Shown: piece by piece, positions 1-6,301 of the stretch | Layout of the letters: each line of letters starts with the position of its first letter | Numbering within the stretch: position 1 is the stretch's first letter | DNA from: a virus | DNA: 36,440 nt | IMG/VR virus record: IMGVR_UViG_3300040801_003111 | Span: 1 to 36,440 of that record | Direction: 5' to 3' (one strand) | The notes under the pieces: model-generated | The model's input: only the letters and a program-made list of their open reading frames with translations | Database searches by the model: none | Told to the model about the DNA's origin: nothing | Translations under genes and position numbers: made by a program

Positions 1-72
1 CGGGACCTTAAGGCTTTGAAAGTTGAACACCGGAAACTCGCTAAACTGCATGATTCGGTATCAACGGACTAA
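1..72 (+). CDS. 3' end of an unknown protein (partial)
   Basis: Frame 1 is open from the window edge to a TAA at 70-72 and gives a 23-residue, lysine-rich C-terminus ending HDSVSTD. The next plus-strand gene starts at 146, so this fits the tail of an upstream gene in the same rightward cluster. The start lies outside the window and no function can be assigned. The open frame is short enough to be chance, so confidence is limited. Confidence 0.4.
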   Translation, partial: RDLKALKVEHRKLAKLHDSVSTD

Positions 73-85
73 TCCCCTTTCCTTA

Positions 86-104
86 GCCCACTTCATTGGT
101 GGGC
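86..104 (+). other. Short hairpin before the first complete gene
   Basis: GCCCAC (86-91) pairs with GTGGGC (99-104) across a 7-nt loop. The stem can extend outward by three more pairs after two mismatches. It lies between the stop at 72 and the start at 146. No T-run follows, so it is not a standard intrinsic terminator. It could be a leader structure or a weak terminator. Confidence 0.35.
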
Positions 105-145
105 CTAGGTGAGTGGACTTAACGAACTAAACGAGGAGCACTGTT

Positions 146-388
146 ATGCGAAACACGAAACAGATTGAACTAAAAATTTCCCAACATTTAGTTTGCGCTC
201 TTGTCAATGCAGATGAGTCGGGTCTTGAACCTGAGGATATCAAGGCCATTGATGATGCGATTGAGGCTTATGGACCTGTCTTCCATGTTTACTGCCCGAG
301 TGAAACGGAGACTACCTTTGAGCTCTGTGACTTAACTGGACTCGCTGGAGATTGCCTAACCTGCACCGTTGAAGTCAGCGACAAGTAA
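146..388 (+). CDS. Small conserved-type phage protein, unknown function
   Basis: An 80-aa acidic protein preceded by a good ribosome binding site (GAGGAG about 9 nt before the ATG). It begins with a beta-strand-like segment (KQIELKISQHLVCALVNADE) followed by an acidic helix. The C-terminal half has spaced cysteines, including GDCLTC. The pattern of a short N-terminal strand, 'LVNADESGL' and a C-terminal TGL..DC element resembles small proteins common in phage accessory regions. I recall a DUF6926-like family with this look but cannot confirm membership. The leader carries the hairpin at 86-104. Confidence 0.7.
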   Translation: MRNTKQIELKISQHLVCALVNADESGLEPEDIKAIDDAIEAYGPVFHVYCPSETETTFELCDLTGLAGDCLTCTVEVSDK

Positions 389-401
389 TAACCTTCCATT
401 G

Positions 402-427
402 AACCGGAGCTCTTTAACCGGAGCTCT
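402..427 (+). repeat. Two-copy 14-nt tandem repeat
   Basis: AACCGGAGCTCT occurs at 402-413 and again at 416-427, a 14-nt period in the gap between two small genes. Each copy contains the self-complementary GAGCTC, so the RNA could also fold on itself. The role is unknown; it may be a local duplication or a regulator binding site. Confidence 0.6.
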
Positions 428-470
428 ATCTTGAGTGGATTATTTTAAAGCCAATAAACAGGAGAGAGAG

Positions 471-746
471 ATGAAAAAATATTCAATCCCACAAACCCCG
501 GACGGTTTGAGACACTTTACTTCAGTGAGTCCCTTTGATTATTCGGCGGTTCTTACGGTGGTTTGTCACTCGTTGCAGTCAGACACTCCGTTTAAGGACG
601 CGCCAAAGCCCTATGTGGTGGGGAGTATTCCACGCATAGCACTGGACGATATCAGACCAGGGGATCTTTATCATTCCGCTGGTTTTGATTATCGGATTGA
701 GAGCATTGAGGACAATTTATTTATTAACGTGGTTTGTATTAACTAG
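471..746 (+). CDS. Small unknown protein
   Basis: A 91-aa protein. The ATG at 471 is chosen over an upstream in-frame start because AGGAGAGAGAG lies directly before it. The sequence looks soluble and mixed alpha/beta; the C-terminal half (IRPGDLYHSAGFDYRIESIED) reads like a small beta domain. No family was recognised. It is followed by a good ribosome binding site (AGGAG) and an 11-codon micro-frame before the zinc-ribbon gene. Confidence 0.6.
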   Translation: MKKYSIPQTPDGLRHFTSVSPFDYSAVLTVVCHSLQSDTPFKDAPKPYVVGSIPRIALDDIRPGDLYHSAGFDYRIESIEDNLFINVVCIN

Positions 747-823
747 GAGATAAGACAATGAGTGAAGCGAATATAGACAAAAGAAAATATTAAGGAATCA
801 CTTAAGGATATCCGAGGTGAAGC

Positions 824-1021
824 ATGACCCTAAACAAGACCTGTACTTGTGGCGCAGTACTCACCACTAAGGGAGTGAAGCGCCTGGGCCTGCAAGATTG
901 GCCGACGAAGACCCAGCTTTTAGGAAACTGCCGGGATTGTGGCAGTACAGCTGTGCTAGCCAAGAGAGTAAAGCGCCTTTGTTTATTGCCGATAAGAGAT
1001 GTTAAGGAGCGTGTATCATGA
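824..1021 (+). CDS. Small zinc-ribbon-like protein
   Basis: A 65-aa basic protein starting at an ATG with GAGGTG about 5 nt upstream. Two cysteine pairs, CTCG near residue 7 and CRDC near residue 36, are spaced as in a small zinc ribbon, which suggests metal binding and possibly nucleic-acid or protein contact. The stop overlaps the next gene's ATG by 4 nt, so the two are translationally coupled. An antisense frame across 802-1068 looks like a shadow. Confidence 0.65.
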   Translation: MTLNKTCTCGAVLTTKGVKRLGLQDWPTKTQLLGNCRDCGSTAVLAKRVKRLCLLPIRDVKERVS

Positions 1022-1365
1022 GTGAACAAAGAAGCAATTTTATAGTCCGGTGGCTTGAATCTGGGCACTGGACATCCGAGACATTTAAGGTGGCACTGTG
1101 GGGAGTCCTATTTATATCGAGTGTTTATTTTGTGCGCCACGTTTTGCCGGGGATTTACGAGCGCTGGACTATCGAGCGTGCTGAAAGCGCAAGGATTGCT
1201 GAGATTTCTAGAGAGAGAGACCGGCTTTATGAGCGCAATAAACTTATGGTCCTTGAGGCTAAAAAAGAATTAGTGAATGAACACGCCCGGTTTTGTGAGG
1301 AGACCTCAACGAGTCGGGAGATGATGCTAGATTGTTTAAACAAAGTAAAAATACAAGGAGAGTGA
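1018..1365 (+). CDS. Membrane-anchored coiled-coil protein
   Basis: A 115-aa protein with one hydrophobic segment at about residues 24-45 (VALWGVLFISSVYFVRHVLPG). A charged helical tail rich in E, R and K (about 50-105) follows and should form a coiled coil. The arrangement resembles small phage inner-membrane proteins, including i-spanin-like ones. The next gene, 3 nt downstream, encodes a lipoprotein, so an inner-membrane/outer-membrane spanin pair is conceivable, although the endolysin is 2.7 kb away. That role is inference only. Confidence 0.65.
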   Translation: MSEQRSNFIVRWLESGHWTSETFKVALWGVLFISSVYFVRHVLPGIYERWTIERAESARIAEISRERDRLYERNKLMVLEAKKELVNEHARFCEETSTSREMMLDCLNKVKIQGE

Positions 1366-1368
1366 ACA

Positions 1369-1767
1369 ATGAAAAAAACAGTTTTATTTTTATCGTTATT
1401 AGTTTTAGGAGCTTGTGGCTCAGACGGTGATGGTGGTGGAGGTAGCGCTCAGTGCACTAAGACCATCCAGAGTGAGTGGACGGCTACGAGTGTTAATTTC
1501 ACAGCCGATCTTAGAGACGTGCAGCTTGGAGTGACGGGGAACTACTTTATTGTGTTTGGTGGTGGAGAGACTTGTGAACTCACAGGCCAGATTGTGGGCG
1601 GTGCTTGCAGTGGGGAGATCCAGATCACTGGTTCGACTTATGCCGGTGGCGGTAGTGGTGACCCAGGCTGCGCGGCACTCGTTGAAACAAGTAGCTATGA
1701 GATTGTCGATACGACCATGACTGCCTGTGATGTCAATGATGCTTCAGATTGTTTGGTGTATCAGTGA
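1369..1767 (+). CDS. Predicted secreted lipoprotein, Gly/Cys rich
   Basis: A 132-aa protein with a classical lipoprotein signal: MKK, a hydrophobic core and an LGAC lipobox placing the lipidated Cys near residue 16. A flexible Ser/Asp/Gly stretch follows. The mature part is acidic, has no obvious helices, and contains several cysteines that could form disulphides in the periplasm. AAGGAG lies 8 nt before the ATG. Lipoproteins in temperate phages often act in superinfection exclusion or as o-spanins. This one is long for an o-spanin and lacks a proline-rich tail, so exclusion or surface modification are open alternatives. Confidence 0.75.
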   Translation: MKKTVLFLSLLVLGACGSDGDGGGGSAQCTKTIQSEWTATSVNFTADLRDVQLGVTGNYFIVFGGGETCELTGQIVGGACSGEIQITGSTYAGGGSGDPGCAALVETSSYEIVDTTMTACDVNDASDCLVYQ

Positions 1768-1772
1768 GAAAG

Positions 1773-2132
1773 TTAGCGCTTGGGGTAGCCATGCCTTGCC
1801 AGGTCTTCAAAGAGCCATTTTTCTTTGACAGCCTCTTTCGTGGTGGGTTTTTCACCGCGAGAGGCCTTATCAAGCATCGACTCATAGACCTTCATATGGT
1901 CAATGCTGTTTGGATCAACTCCCTCTTTGCGATAGTCGTCCTCACCCTTGTGCCAGCGCTTAGAGAGATCAAGGGCGATCGAAGAGTAGAGGTTCTTGGG
2001 TCCATACCAGATTTTATCGGTAAGAGAGATGCCGCCTTTTTTTTGAGCCAGCTCAAGCTGCTCTTGCCGGCGCCGTGCCCAGCGCTGCATTTCATCGTGC
2101 CAAGAATTGGGGTCGTTTTTAACCGGGTCCAT
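1773..2132 (-). CDS. Unknown hydrophilic protein on the opposite strand
   Basis: A 119-aa protein rich in K, E, D and W, with residue use typical of a real soluble protein (for example KRWHKGEDDYRKEGVD and the C-terminal DLARHGYPKR). The plus strand of the same stretch also carries a 133-codon open frame, but its product is hydrophobic and unnatural-looking, so I favour the minus gene. It is the first gene here running against the rightward cluster. Its ATG has no clear ribosome binding site. The start is 18 nt from the divergent small membrane gene at 2151, so the pair may share a regulatory region. Function unknown. Confidence 0.65.
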   Translation of the reverse strand: MDPVKNDPNSWHDEMQRWARRRQEQLELAQKKGGISLTDKIWYGPKNLYSSIALDLSKRWHKGEDDYRKEGVDPNSIDHMKVYESMLDKASRGEKPTTKEAVKEKWLFEDLARHGYPKR

Positions 2133-2150
2133 ACAAAGGAGATTTTATAA

Positions 2151-2294
2151 TGCTTAAGAAAGTTTTAATAGCCCTTTCTATTATTTTTAATATTTTCGTG
2201 CTCGGAGTGATTGTGTCTTACCACTACGATTGGCTTGACGGCCACCACGGGGAGCCACCGCAAGAAAGCACTCGGAGCTTAAGCCATGAGTAAG
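2151..2294 (+). CDS. 47-aa single-pass membrane protein
   Basis: The ATG at 2151 is preceded by AAAGGAG with 8-nt spacing. The product has a basic N-terminus (MLKK) and a hydrophobic segment at about residues 5-24. A short polar, His-rich tail (YHYDWLDGHHGEPPQ) follows. The stop overlaps the following recombinase start by 9 nt, so translation is probably coupled. No function is assigned; the size and topology fit many small phage membrane proteins. Confidence 0.6.
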
Positions 2295-2816
2295 TTTAAG
2301 ATGCTCACTGCCAGTGAAGAGGAAAAGCTAAGAGAGAGCCTAAAGTTTTGCTCGCCCCGAGACCGACTCATTGTCAAGATCCTTCTCGACTATGGTCCAA
2401 GGGGAGCGGAGTTAAGAGAGATTTTACGCTCTGATATCGATCTTGAGGCTCAGACCATCACTATCGGTGGCAAGAAAGGCTCAGAATCCCGCCAATTTCC
2501 GATTCTCCCGGCGCTTTTAGAAGAACTTGAGGCTTATGTTAGGTCTCTGGATATCGCCCCACACGAGCCAATTTTCGAGCTCTCAGCCAGTGGCCTTAAA
2601 AAAGTATGGTATCGGGTGAGACCCTGCTTAAAAGGGGTGCACTCTTTGCGCCACACTTTCGCGGTGAATCTGTACCGGAGAACTCGGGATATTCGCATGG
2701 TGCAAGTCTGCTTGGGGCACCGCTCCATTCAGAACACTCTTGTGTACGCCCAGTTTGTGGACTCAACAGAGAGAATCCGGGAGATTTTCTTGCCAGGAGA
2801 GAGTCATGTCAGCTAA
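2286..2816 (+). CDS. Compact tyrosine recombinase (catalytic domain only)
   Basis: A 176-aa protein containing the full tyrosine-recombinase catalytic set: Arg39 (GPRGAEL), a beta-hairpin Lys near 64 (GGKKGS), His119 and Arg122 (HSLRH), His145 (LGHRS) and nucleophile Tyr154 (VYAQF). The usual N-terminal core- and arm-binding domains are absent; typical phage integrases have 330-400 residues. All catalytic residues are present, so it may be active on short sites, for example as a resolvase or invertase, or with a partner. It is distinct from the full-size integrase at 14745-15779. It overlaps the following HTH gene by 11 nt, suggesting a coupled unit. Confidence 0.88.
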   Translation: MSKFKMLTASEEEKLRESLKFCSPRDRLIVKILLDYGPRGAELREILRSDIDLEAQTITIGGKKGSESRQFPILPALLEELEAYVRSLDIAPHEPIFELSASGLKKVWYRVRPCLKGVHSLRHTFAVNLYRRTRDIRMVQVCLGHRSIQNTLVYAQFVDSTERIREIFLPGESHVS

Positions 2817-3096
2817 GAGCCTCTCCATGTCCCCAACTGCGCATAAGGCTAAGGCCAACTCCCTTGGTGAGTTTATTAAAGAGGTAAGACAGACCCGAGA
2901 CTGGTTCCAGGCTGATCTTGCTAAGGCCTGCGGGGTTGACCAAAGCTACATCTCCATGGTGGAGAATGGAAGGTGGTCAAAGCCACCCCTTGATACAGTG
3001 AGAAAGATTTACAAGAACGTGCTCACCAACGAGGAGAAAGCCCAGCTCATGCTCGTGCTCTACTCCCTTATGGATGAGTATGTAGAGAGCCCCTAG
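2806..3096 (+). CDS. Cro/CI-type helix-turn-helix regulator
   Basis: A 96-aa protein. The ATG at 2806 is chosen because AGGAG lies 7 nt upstream. An HTH_3 domain spans about residues 19-75: an initial helix (LGEFIKEVRQTRDWFQ), then DLAKACGVDQSYISMVENG, the classical turn and recognition helix. There is no C-terminal peptidase domain, so this is a Cro-like or small CI-like DNA-binding protein. It could bind the ATGAGT-N4-ACTCAT sites found at 3627, 15817 and 30385. The first of these lies about 530 bp downstream, in the promoter of the convergent resolvase gene. The 3' end overlaps that convergent gene by 4 nt. Confidence 0.85.
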   Translation: MSAKSLSMSPTAHKAKANSLGEFIKEVRQTRDWFQADLAKACGVDQSYISMVENGRWSKPPLDTVRKIYKNVLTNEEKAQLMLVLYSLMDEYVESP

Positions 3097-3614
3097 CTTC
3101 GTCCCCTAAAGTTAGCTCCCCAATAAGCAATGAGAGCCGCGTCTATCATGCCATCATGGGGGGTTGAGCATCGTTCACTTCTTAAAAATTTTTCACCCGG
3201 AAAAAGTCTTGAAGCCACAACTTGTGCCATCTTCTTAGTGTCCTTGGTGTTTCTTTTTCCAGATTTGGTGATCTTATACTGCGGGGTCTCGCCTTTAAAG
3301 ATCGCTTTTTGCCACTCAGTGGGCTTTACAAACTCTTGTGGCGCTGGGGCCAGAGTCGCCGCATCAATGGCCATTTGATAACTTCTCCCGAAGGAAAATG
3401 TGGCACCAGCGGCTGAGCCCCTAATGGCCTGCACTCTTTCAATGAGAATTAAGTCCACTCTAATACACAGAGATTGCAGTCTTTTGTTAAGAGATCTGAA
3501 GCAAAGCTCCTTTGTGGCCCCGACCTTTGGAAAAGTCTCGGCCAGTAAAAGTGTGGTGTCCTCCACAATGGCGAATGCTCCATCTTTTCCTGGGTCAATA
3601 CCGATAACTTTCAA
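3093..3614 (-). CDS. RuvC-like Holliday junction resolvase
   Basis: A 173-aa RNase H-fold nuclease. Motif 1 is GIDPGKDGAFA with Asp7. A second acid follows a hydrophobic strand (LILIERVQA, Glu59), and the C-terminal motif HDGMIDAALIA supplies Asp154 and Asp158. This is the RuvC-family active-site layout, with the length of RuvC. Such enzymes resolve branched DNA before packaging or during recombination, which suits a phage carrying Sak4, SSB and an exonuclease. The start is TTG (3614), with GGAG 8 nt upstream. It is read from a sigma70-like promoter at 3641-3669 that overlaps an operator palindrome. It runs opposite to its neighbours. Confidence 0.88.
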   Translation of the reverse strand: MKVIGIDPGKDGAFAIVEDTTLLLAETFPKVGATKELCFRSLNKRLQSLCIRVDLILIERVQAIRGSAAGATFSFGRSYQMAIDAATLAPAPQEFVKPTEWQKAIFKGETPQYKITKSGKRNTKDTKKMAQVVASRLFPGEKFLRSERCSTPHDGMIDAALIAYWGANFRGRS

Positions 3615-3626
3615 GCTCGCTTCTCC

Positions 3627-3642
3627 ATGAGTTTTTACTCAT
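3627..3642. promoter_or_regulatory. Palindromic operator-like site, copy 1
   Basis: ATGAGT-TTTT-ACTCAT is a perfect inverted repeat with an A/T-only 4-bp centre. It overlaps the last two bases of the -10 box of the resolvase promoter and abuts that gene's ribosome binding site. A bound repressor would block transcription. The same half-sites recur at 15817-15832 and 30385-30400. Confidence 0.7.
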
Positions 3643-3669
3643 ACTACTGACTTGACTGTGGGCTGGCAA
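3641..3669 (-). promoter_or_regulatory. Sigma70-like promoter for the RuvC-like gene
   Basis: Read on the minus strand, TTGCCA (3669-3664) is a 5/6 match to the -35 consensus. A 17-bp spacer separates it from TAGTAT (3646-3641), a 4/6 match to the -10. Transcription would start next to or within the palindrome at 3627-3642. This is the best-looking promoter I found in the window. Confidence 0.6.
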
Positions 3670-3687
3670 TGCTATTTGATTAGAAAT

Positions 3688-3900
3688 ATGGCAGTAAGAC
3701 CCCAGCTTCCAATCCGAGTGGCTCTTGAGACCAGACATCGTTGGTTTCGAATTAAGAATGTCTATGGTTATGACGCAAGTGGAGAGATCCGCTACCTTGT
3801 TGAAAAGCATTTAAGAAATCTTGAGCGGCGGTTGGAAAAAGAAAACCCAGGTCTGAGAGAAAAGGTGATGAATGATGCCCGAGGGAATGGAAGCGATTGA
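3688..3900 (+). CDS. Small basic protein, unknown function
   Basis: About 70 aa from the ATG at 3688. The start is uncertain because the ribosome binding site is weak and a TTG at 3652 is also in frame. The sequence has a short strand-like start (LPIRVALETRHRWFRIKNV) and a long basic, amphipathic helix (GEIRYLVEKHLRNLERRLEKE). It overlaps the holin-like gene by 29 nt. It could be a small DNA-binding or lysis-regulating protein, but no family was recognised. Confidence 0.55.
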   Translation: MAVRPQLPIRVALETRHRWFRIKNVYGYDASGEIRYLVEKHLRNLERRLEKENPGLREKVMNDARGNGSD

Positions 3901-4099
3901 TCTAACCAAGTTTTATTGGCTGATCGGCGCATTGGTGGTGATGAATGTGGGATCTATTGGTTCAATGGCTGTGGCGGCTTTTCGAGTTATTTGGTTTGTC
4001 TCAAAGCTCGATAGTCGCATCGAAGCCAACAGAAAAGATGTCAACAATGCCCATGAAAAAATCCGAGGGATTGAATCAAAACTCTATGAACTTCAATGA
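3872..4099 (+). CDS. Holin-like membrane protein with coiled-coil tail
   Basis: A 75-aa protein with one strong hydrophobic segment at about residues 15-42 (WLIGALVVMNVGSIGSMAVA). A charged heptad-like helix (about 45-75) ending in KLYELQ follows. One membrane segment plus a coiled coil is the arrangement of XhlA-type lysis accessory proteins and some small holins. It directly precedes the endolysin and overlaps it by 14 nt, which is the main argument for a lysis role. The first of two tandem ATGs is taken, with AAGGTG upstream. Confidence 0.75.
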   Translation: MMPEGMEAIDLTKFYWLIGALVVMNVGSIGSMAVAAFRVIWFVSKLDSRIEANRKDVNNAHEKIRGIESKLYELQ

Positions 4100-4592
4100 T
4101 CTTATCGACTACATAATTGATGCCCACGAGGGTGGCCTTGTTGATCATAAGGATGACCCCGGTGGGCTCACAAAATATGGCATCAGTCAGCGTGCTTTCC
4201 CAGAGCTTGACATCAGAGGGCTCACCAAAGAGCAGGCCAAAGAGATTTATCGTCTGCATTATTGGCAAAAGATAAGAGGAGAGGAGCTTCCCGGGCAATT
4301 AAAGCTCATCACATTGGACGCTGCCATTAACCAGGGTGTGGACCGAGCGGCAAAGCTTTTACAAAAAGCCTGTGGTGTTAAGGTTGATGGCATCATTGGG
4401 CCAAAGACTCTTGAGGCTTTAAAAACCACCCAATCCATGTTTGTTTTAAGCAAGTATGCTGAGCTTAGGCTTTTACACTACCAGGGGCTCCCCACCTGGG
4501 GAGTTTTCGGCAAAGGTTGGTCAAGAAGGCTTTTAGATGTGGCTGTGCTTTCGGCTTTTGTGAATGAAAATCGAGGCGAGACTCTTCCTTGA
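4086..4592 (+). CDS. Endolysin, GH108-type N-acetylmuramidase
   Basis: A 168-aa glycan hydrolase cleaving the peptidoglycan sugar backbone at lysis. The N-terminal half matches the GH108 (ZliS-like) pattern: an AHEGG motif with catalytic Glu15, then DHKDDPGGLTKYGIS and a K-EQAKEIYRLHYW helix. The C-terminal half contains a VDGIIGPKTLEAL segment typical of the family's putative peptidoglycan-binding part. There is no signal peptide, so export needs the adjacent holin-like protein. The ATG at 4086 is chosen because homology begins there; a longer upstream reading would be a shadow of the holin gene. It is the last gene of the rightward cluster. Confidence 0.9.
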   Translation: MNFNDLIDYIIDAHEGGLVDHKDDPGGLTKYGISQRAFPELDIRGLTKEQAKEIYRLHYWQKIRGEELPGQLKLITLDAAINQGVDRAAKLLQKACGVKVDGIIGPKTLEALKTTQSMFVLSKYAELRLLHYQGLPTWGVFGKGWSRRLLDVAVLSAFVNENRGETLP

Positions 4593-4650
4593 GGCTCACT
4601 CCTCGGGGGTTTAAACCTTGCCTCGGATTTTAGCATGGTGCTCCATTAAA
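4591..4650. other. Convergent intergenic region, possible terminator
   Basis: The rightward endolysin and the leftward early operon end facing each other here. The gap holds a perfect 10-bp palindrome, GGTTTAAACC (4608-4617), and a weak GAGG/CCTC hairpin at 4591-4604. No clear stem with a T-run is seen. A termination function is expected from the layout but is not demonstrated by sequence. Confidence 0.3.
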
Positions 4651-4857
4651 TCAAACACCAAGCTCCGTTAGTTTTTCTTTTAATAGATCAAGGGCTGTGA
4701 GGAAATCATCGTCTTTTCTTAGCACGAGAATGTTTTTGTTATCGGTCAGAAGGTTTTTTGCGATCATGAGGAGATCTCTGTGTTCTTTAAGCCGCTCCTC
4801 GTAAATCTGAATGACTTCTCTTAAATAGTCGATCTCTTCTTGGTCTTCACCGTTCAC
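4651..4857 (-). CDS. Small coiled-coil protein
   Basis: A 68-aa, mostly helical and charged protein (DYLREVIQIYEERLKEHRDL) with a GTG start overlapping the upstream gene's TGA (GTGA). It is the last gene of the long leftward early operon. No family was recognised; dimerisation by a coiled coil is likely. Confidence 0.65.
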   Translation of the reverse strand: MNGEDQEEIDYLREVIQIYEERLKEHRDLLMIAKNLLTDNKNILVLRKDDDFLTALDLLKEKLTELGV

Positions 4858-5654
4858 TTAATATTCTCCCAAGCGTCTCTGAACATATCAGCTAAAAATC
4901 TCGTGTCATCTGTCGGGTGGTGGTCGTCCAAGTGATCGGCCCATAGATCAATGAGCTTTTCAACAGGCATGACTTTATTAGAAAGCCAAGAGAAAGGAGT
5001 TGGAAGTCTTTTCGTGGCATAGACTTGCTCAGCGCATTGGTTTTGAGTGAGGTTTGATTTCTTAAAGAATCTCCAGTTGATTGCACCTGCAAGAAGTTCA
5101 ATATCAAACAGGAGGACCAGGGGCCAGAGATACCACTTGTTAATAGCTCTTAAGTAGCAGTTCCAAACTTTAGGCCCTGTGATGTCTGGGAGTTTTGGCG
5201 CGTAGCTGTAGCCGTTTTTGCCGTGATTAAACTTTGTAGCACCATTCTGCCTTGAATTATTTGCCAGCAAGAAAAGCCTTTTCGCATGACCCTTCGCCAT
5301 GCGCCACAATTGTTTCTTGTCCCACAACCCACAGGCCATAATATAGGGTTTATACATGTCGCGTGAACCACGGTCCCAGTCTCCAGCGTCTAGCTCTGGA
5401 TTGGGGTGCCTAAGCAAGATGCCAGGATGGGGTTGAAAAAGAGATAGGTTTCTGTGAACGTCACTTGTGTTTCTCTCTAGAGCATTCAGCCATTTTACTT
5501 GCTTGGCCTCACTCATAAGCCCAAGGGCAATCCAATAGCGAGACTCTTTGTGGCAGCAATCACCACCGTCTCGGCCCACTATTTTGTCTATGAGGTTCCA
5601 GTCATCGAGGTATCTAGTCAGGTCCATCTCATCCCACTTTTCTTGGTCGGTCAT
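4854..5654 (-). CDS. Conserved-looking phage protein with one hydrophobic segment
   Basis: 266 aa from the ATG at 5654. That start is chosen because GGAGGG lies just upstream and the ATG overlaps the previous stop as ATGA. Notable segments are GRDGGDCCHKESRYWIALGL near the N-terminus, DWDRGSRDMYKPYIMACGLW, AKRLFLLANNSRQNGA, and a hydrophobic stretch WPLVLLFDIELLAGAINW at about residues 175-192. The many Trp, Cys and His residues and conserved-looking Gly/Asp clusters suggest a real domain. I do not recognise the family. A membrane-associated or metal-binding role is possible but unsupported. Confidence 0.75.
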   Translation of the reverse strand: MTDQEKWDEMDLTRYLDDWNLIDKIVGRDGGDCCHKESRYWIALGLMSEAKQVKWLNALERNTSDVHRNLSLFQPHPGILLRHPNPELDAGDWDRGSRDMYKPYIMACGLWDKKQLWRMAKGHAKRLFLLANNSRQNGATKFNHGKNGYSYAPKLPDITGPKVWNCYLRAINKWYLWPLVLLFDIELLAGAINWRFFKKSNLTQNQCAEQVYATKRLPTPFSWLSNKVMPVEKLIDLWADHLDDHHPTDDTRFLADMFRDAWENIK

Positions 5655-5752
5655 AGGTCCCTCCACATCATGTACGCTAAGATAATAATAGCCAAACCAA
5701 GACTTGCAAAACCAGAGCACACAATTGCTTTTATCAACTCATTGCTAAACAT
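5651..5752 (-). CDS. 33-aa single-pass membrane peptide
   Basis: The ATG at 5752 has GGAGGGG immediately upstream, and the stop overlaps the next ATG as ATGA. Almost the whole product is one hydrophobic helix (KAIVCSGFASLGLAIIILAY) ending in MMWRDL. The coupling on both sides (8-nt overlap upstream, 4-nt downstream) argues that it is translated. The role is unknown. Confidence 0.55.
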   Translation of the reverse strand: MFSNELIKAIVCSGFASLGLAIIILAYMMWRDL

Positions 5753-6137
5753 TCCCCTCCCTCCAGGCCTTGATCTTAGCGAGGGTTTTTCTAACTTCAT
5801 TTTTCTTAACGACATTTAAACCACCAAAGCAACGACAACCCCCATTCGTTCTCATTCCGCCCTTTTCCTTAGCGAACATACAAGAATTGTCGCCGCAGTC
5901 CATCGCAAAGGCAGTATCAATCTCATCAATCAACTCGCAGGCCTTAATGCACTTCGTTTCCATTTCATCTAATTCAATACTATCCTTTGCTGCTTGCCAC
6001 GCGGTCCCAGCATTGAAGGCATCGTATCGCCCATAATTTTCTCGATTATGAGTCTTTTCCCACTTGCGAAAAGCATCGACTTTGGCATCAATATACTCTT
6101 TCAGCGGATCTCTATCCCTCGGTTTATTCTTGCTCAT
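5745..6137 (-). CDS. Unknown protein with Cys-rich C-terminal part
   Basis: 130 aa from the ATG at 6137, chosen because GGAGG lies 7-8 nt upstream. The N-terminal half is charged and helical (DPLKEYIDAKVDAFRKWEK). The middle and C-terminal parts carry spaced cysteines (KCIKACELIDE, MDCGDNSCMFAKEKG, GGCRCFGG) that could bind metal. It overlaps the preceding gene by 14 nt. Small early phage proteins with a 'WQAAKDS' helix and Cys pairs are common, but I cannot assign a family. Confidence 0.65.
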   Translation of the reverse strand: MSKNKPRDRDPLKEYIDAKVDAFRKWEKTHNRENYGRYDAFNAGTAWQAAKDSIELDEMETKCIKACELIDEIDTAFAMDCGDNSCMFAKEKGGMRTNGGCRCFGGLNVVKKNEVRKTLAKIKAWREGNV

Positions 6138-6300
6138 CGGGAGCCTCCATAAACTCATTGTTAAAAGGAATGAAACAGCACCCCTGCATATCAGAATAAA
6201 CCCAACCACCAGGCACTCTAACTATTGAAGTCCTGCTGTCTGGTAAGTGGGTTTCGCCTAATTTCATTTGGTAAATTAATCGCCATTGAAATTTCGCCAT
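6124..6300 (-). CDS. Small beta-rich unknown protein
   Basis: 58 aa from the ATG at 6300, preceded by AGGAGAAGTGAG. It contains KLGETHLPDSRTSIVRVPGG, followed by WVYSDMQGCCFIPF. The 'RVPGGWVY' element recurs in small phage proteins from many hosts in my recollection, but it has no function I can name. An upstream in-frame extension to 6351 lacks a ribosome binding site and overlaps the previous gene. Confidence 0.65.
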   Translation of the reverse strand: MAKFQWRLIYQMKLGETHLPDSRTSIVRVPGGWVYSDMQGCCFIPFNNEFMEAPDEQE

Positions 6301-6301
6301 C

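Noticed and set aside
758-793. 11-codon micro-frame with AGGAG upstream
   Set aside because: The ribosome binding site is good but the product (MSEANIDKRKY) is too short to support as a gene without conservation.
1749-2150. Plus-strand 133-codon frame
   Set aside because: It is antisense to the 119-aa minus-strand gene, lacks a ribosome binding site, and its product has an unnatural hydrophobic composition.
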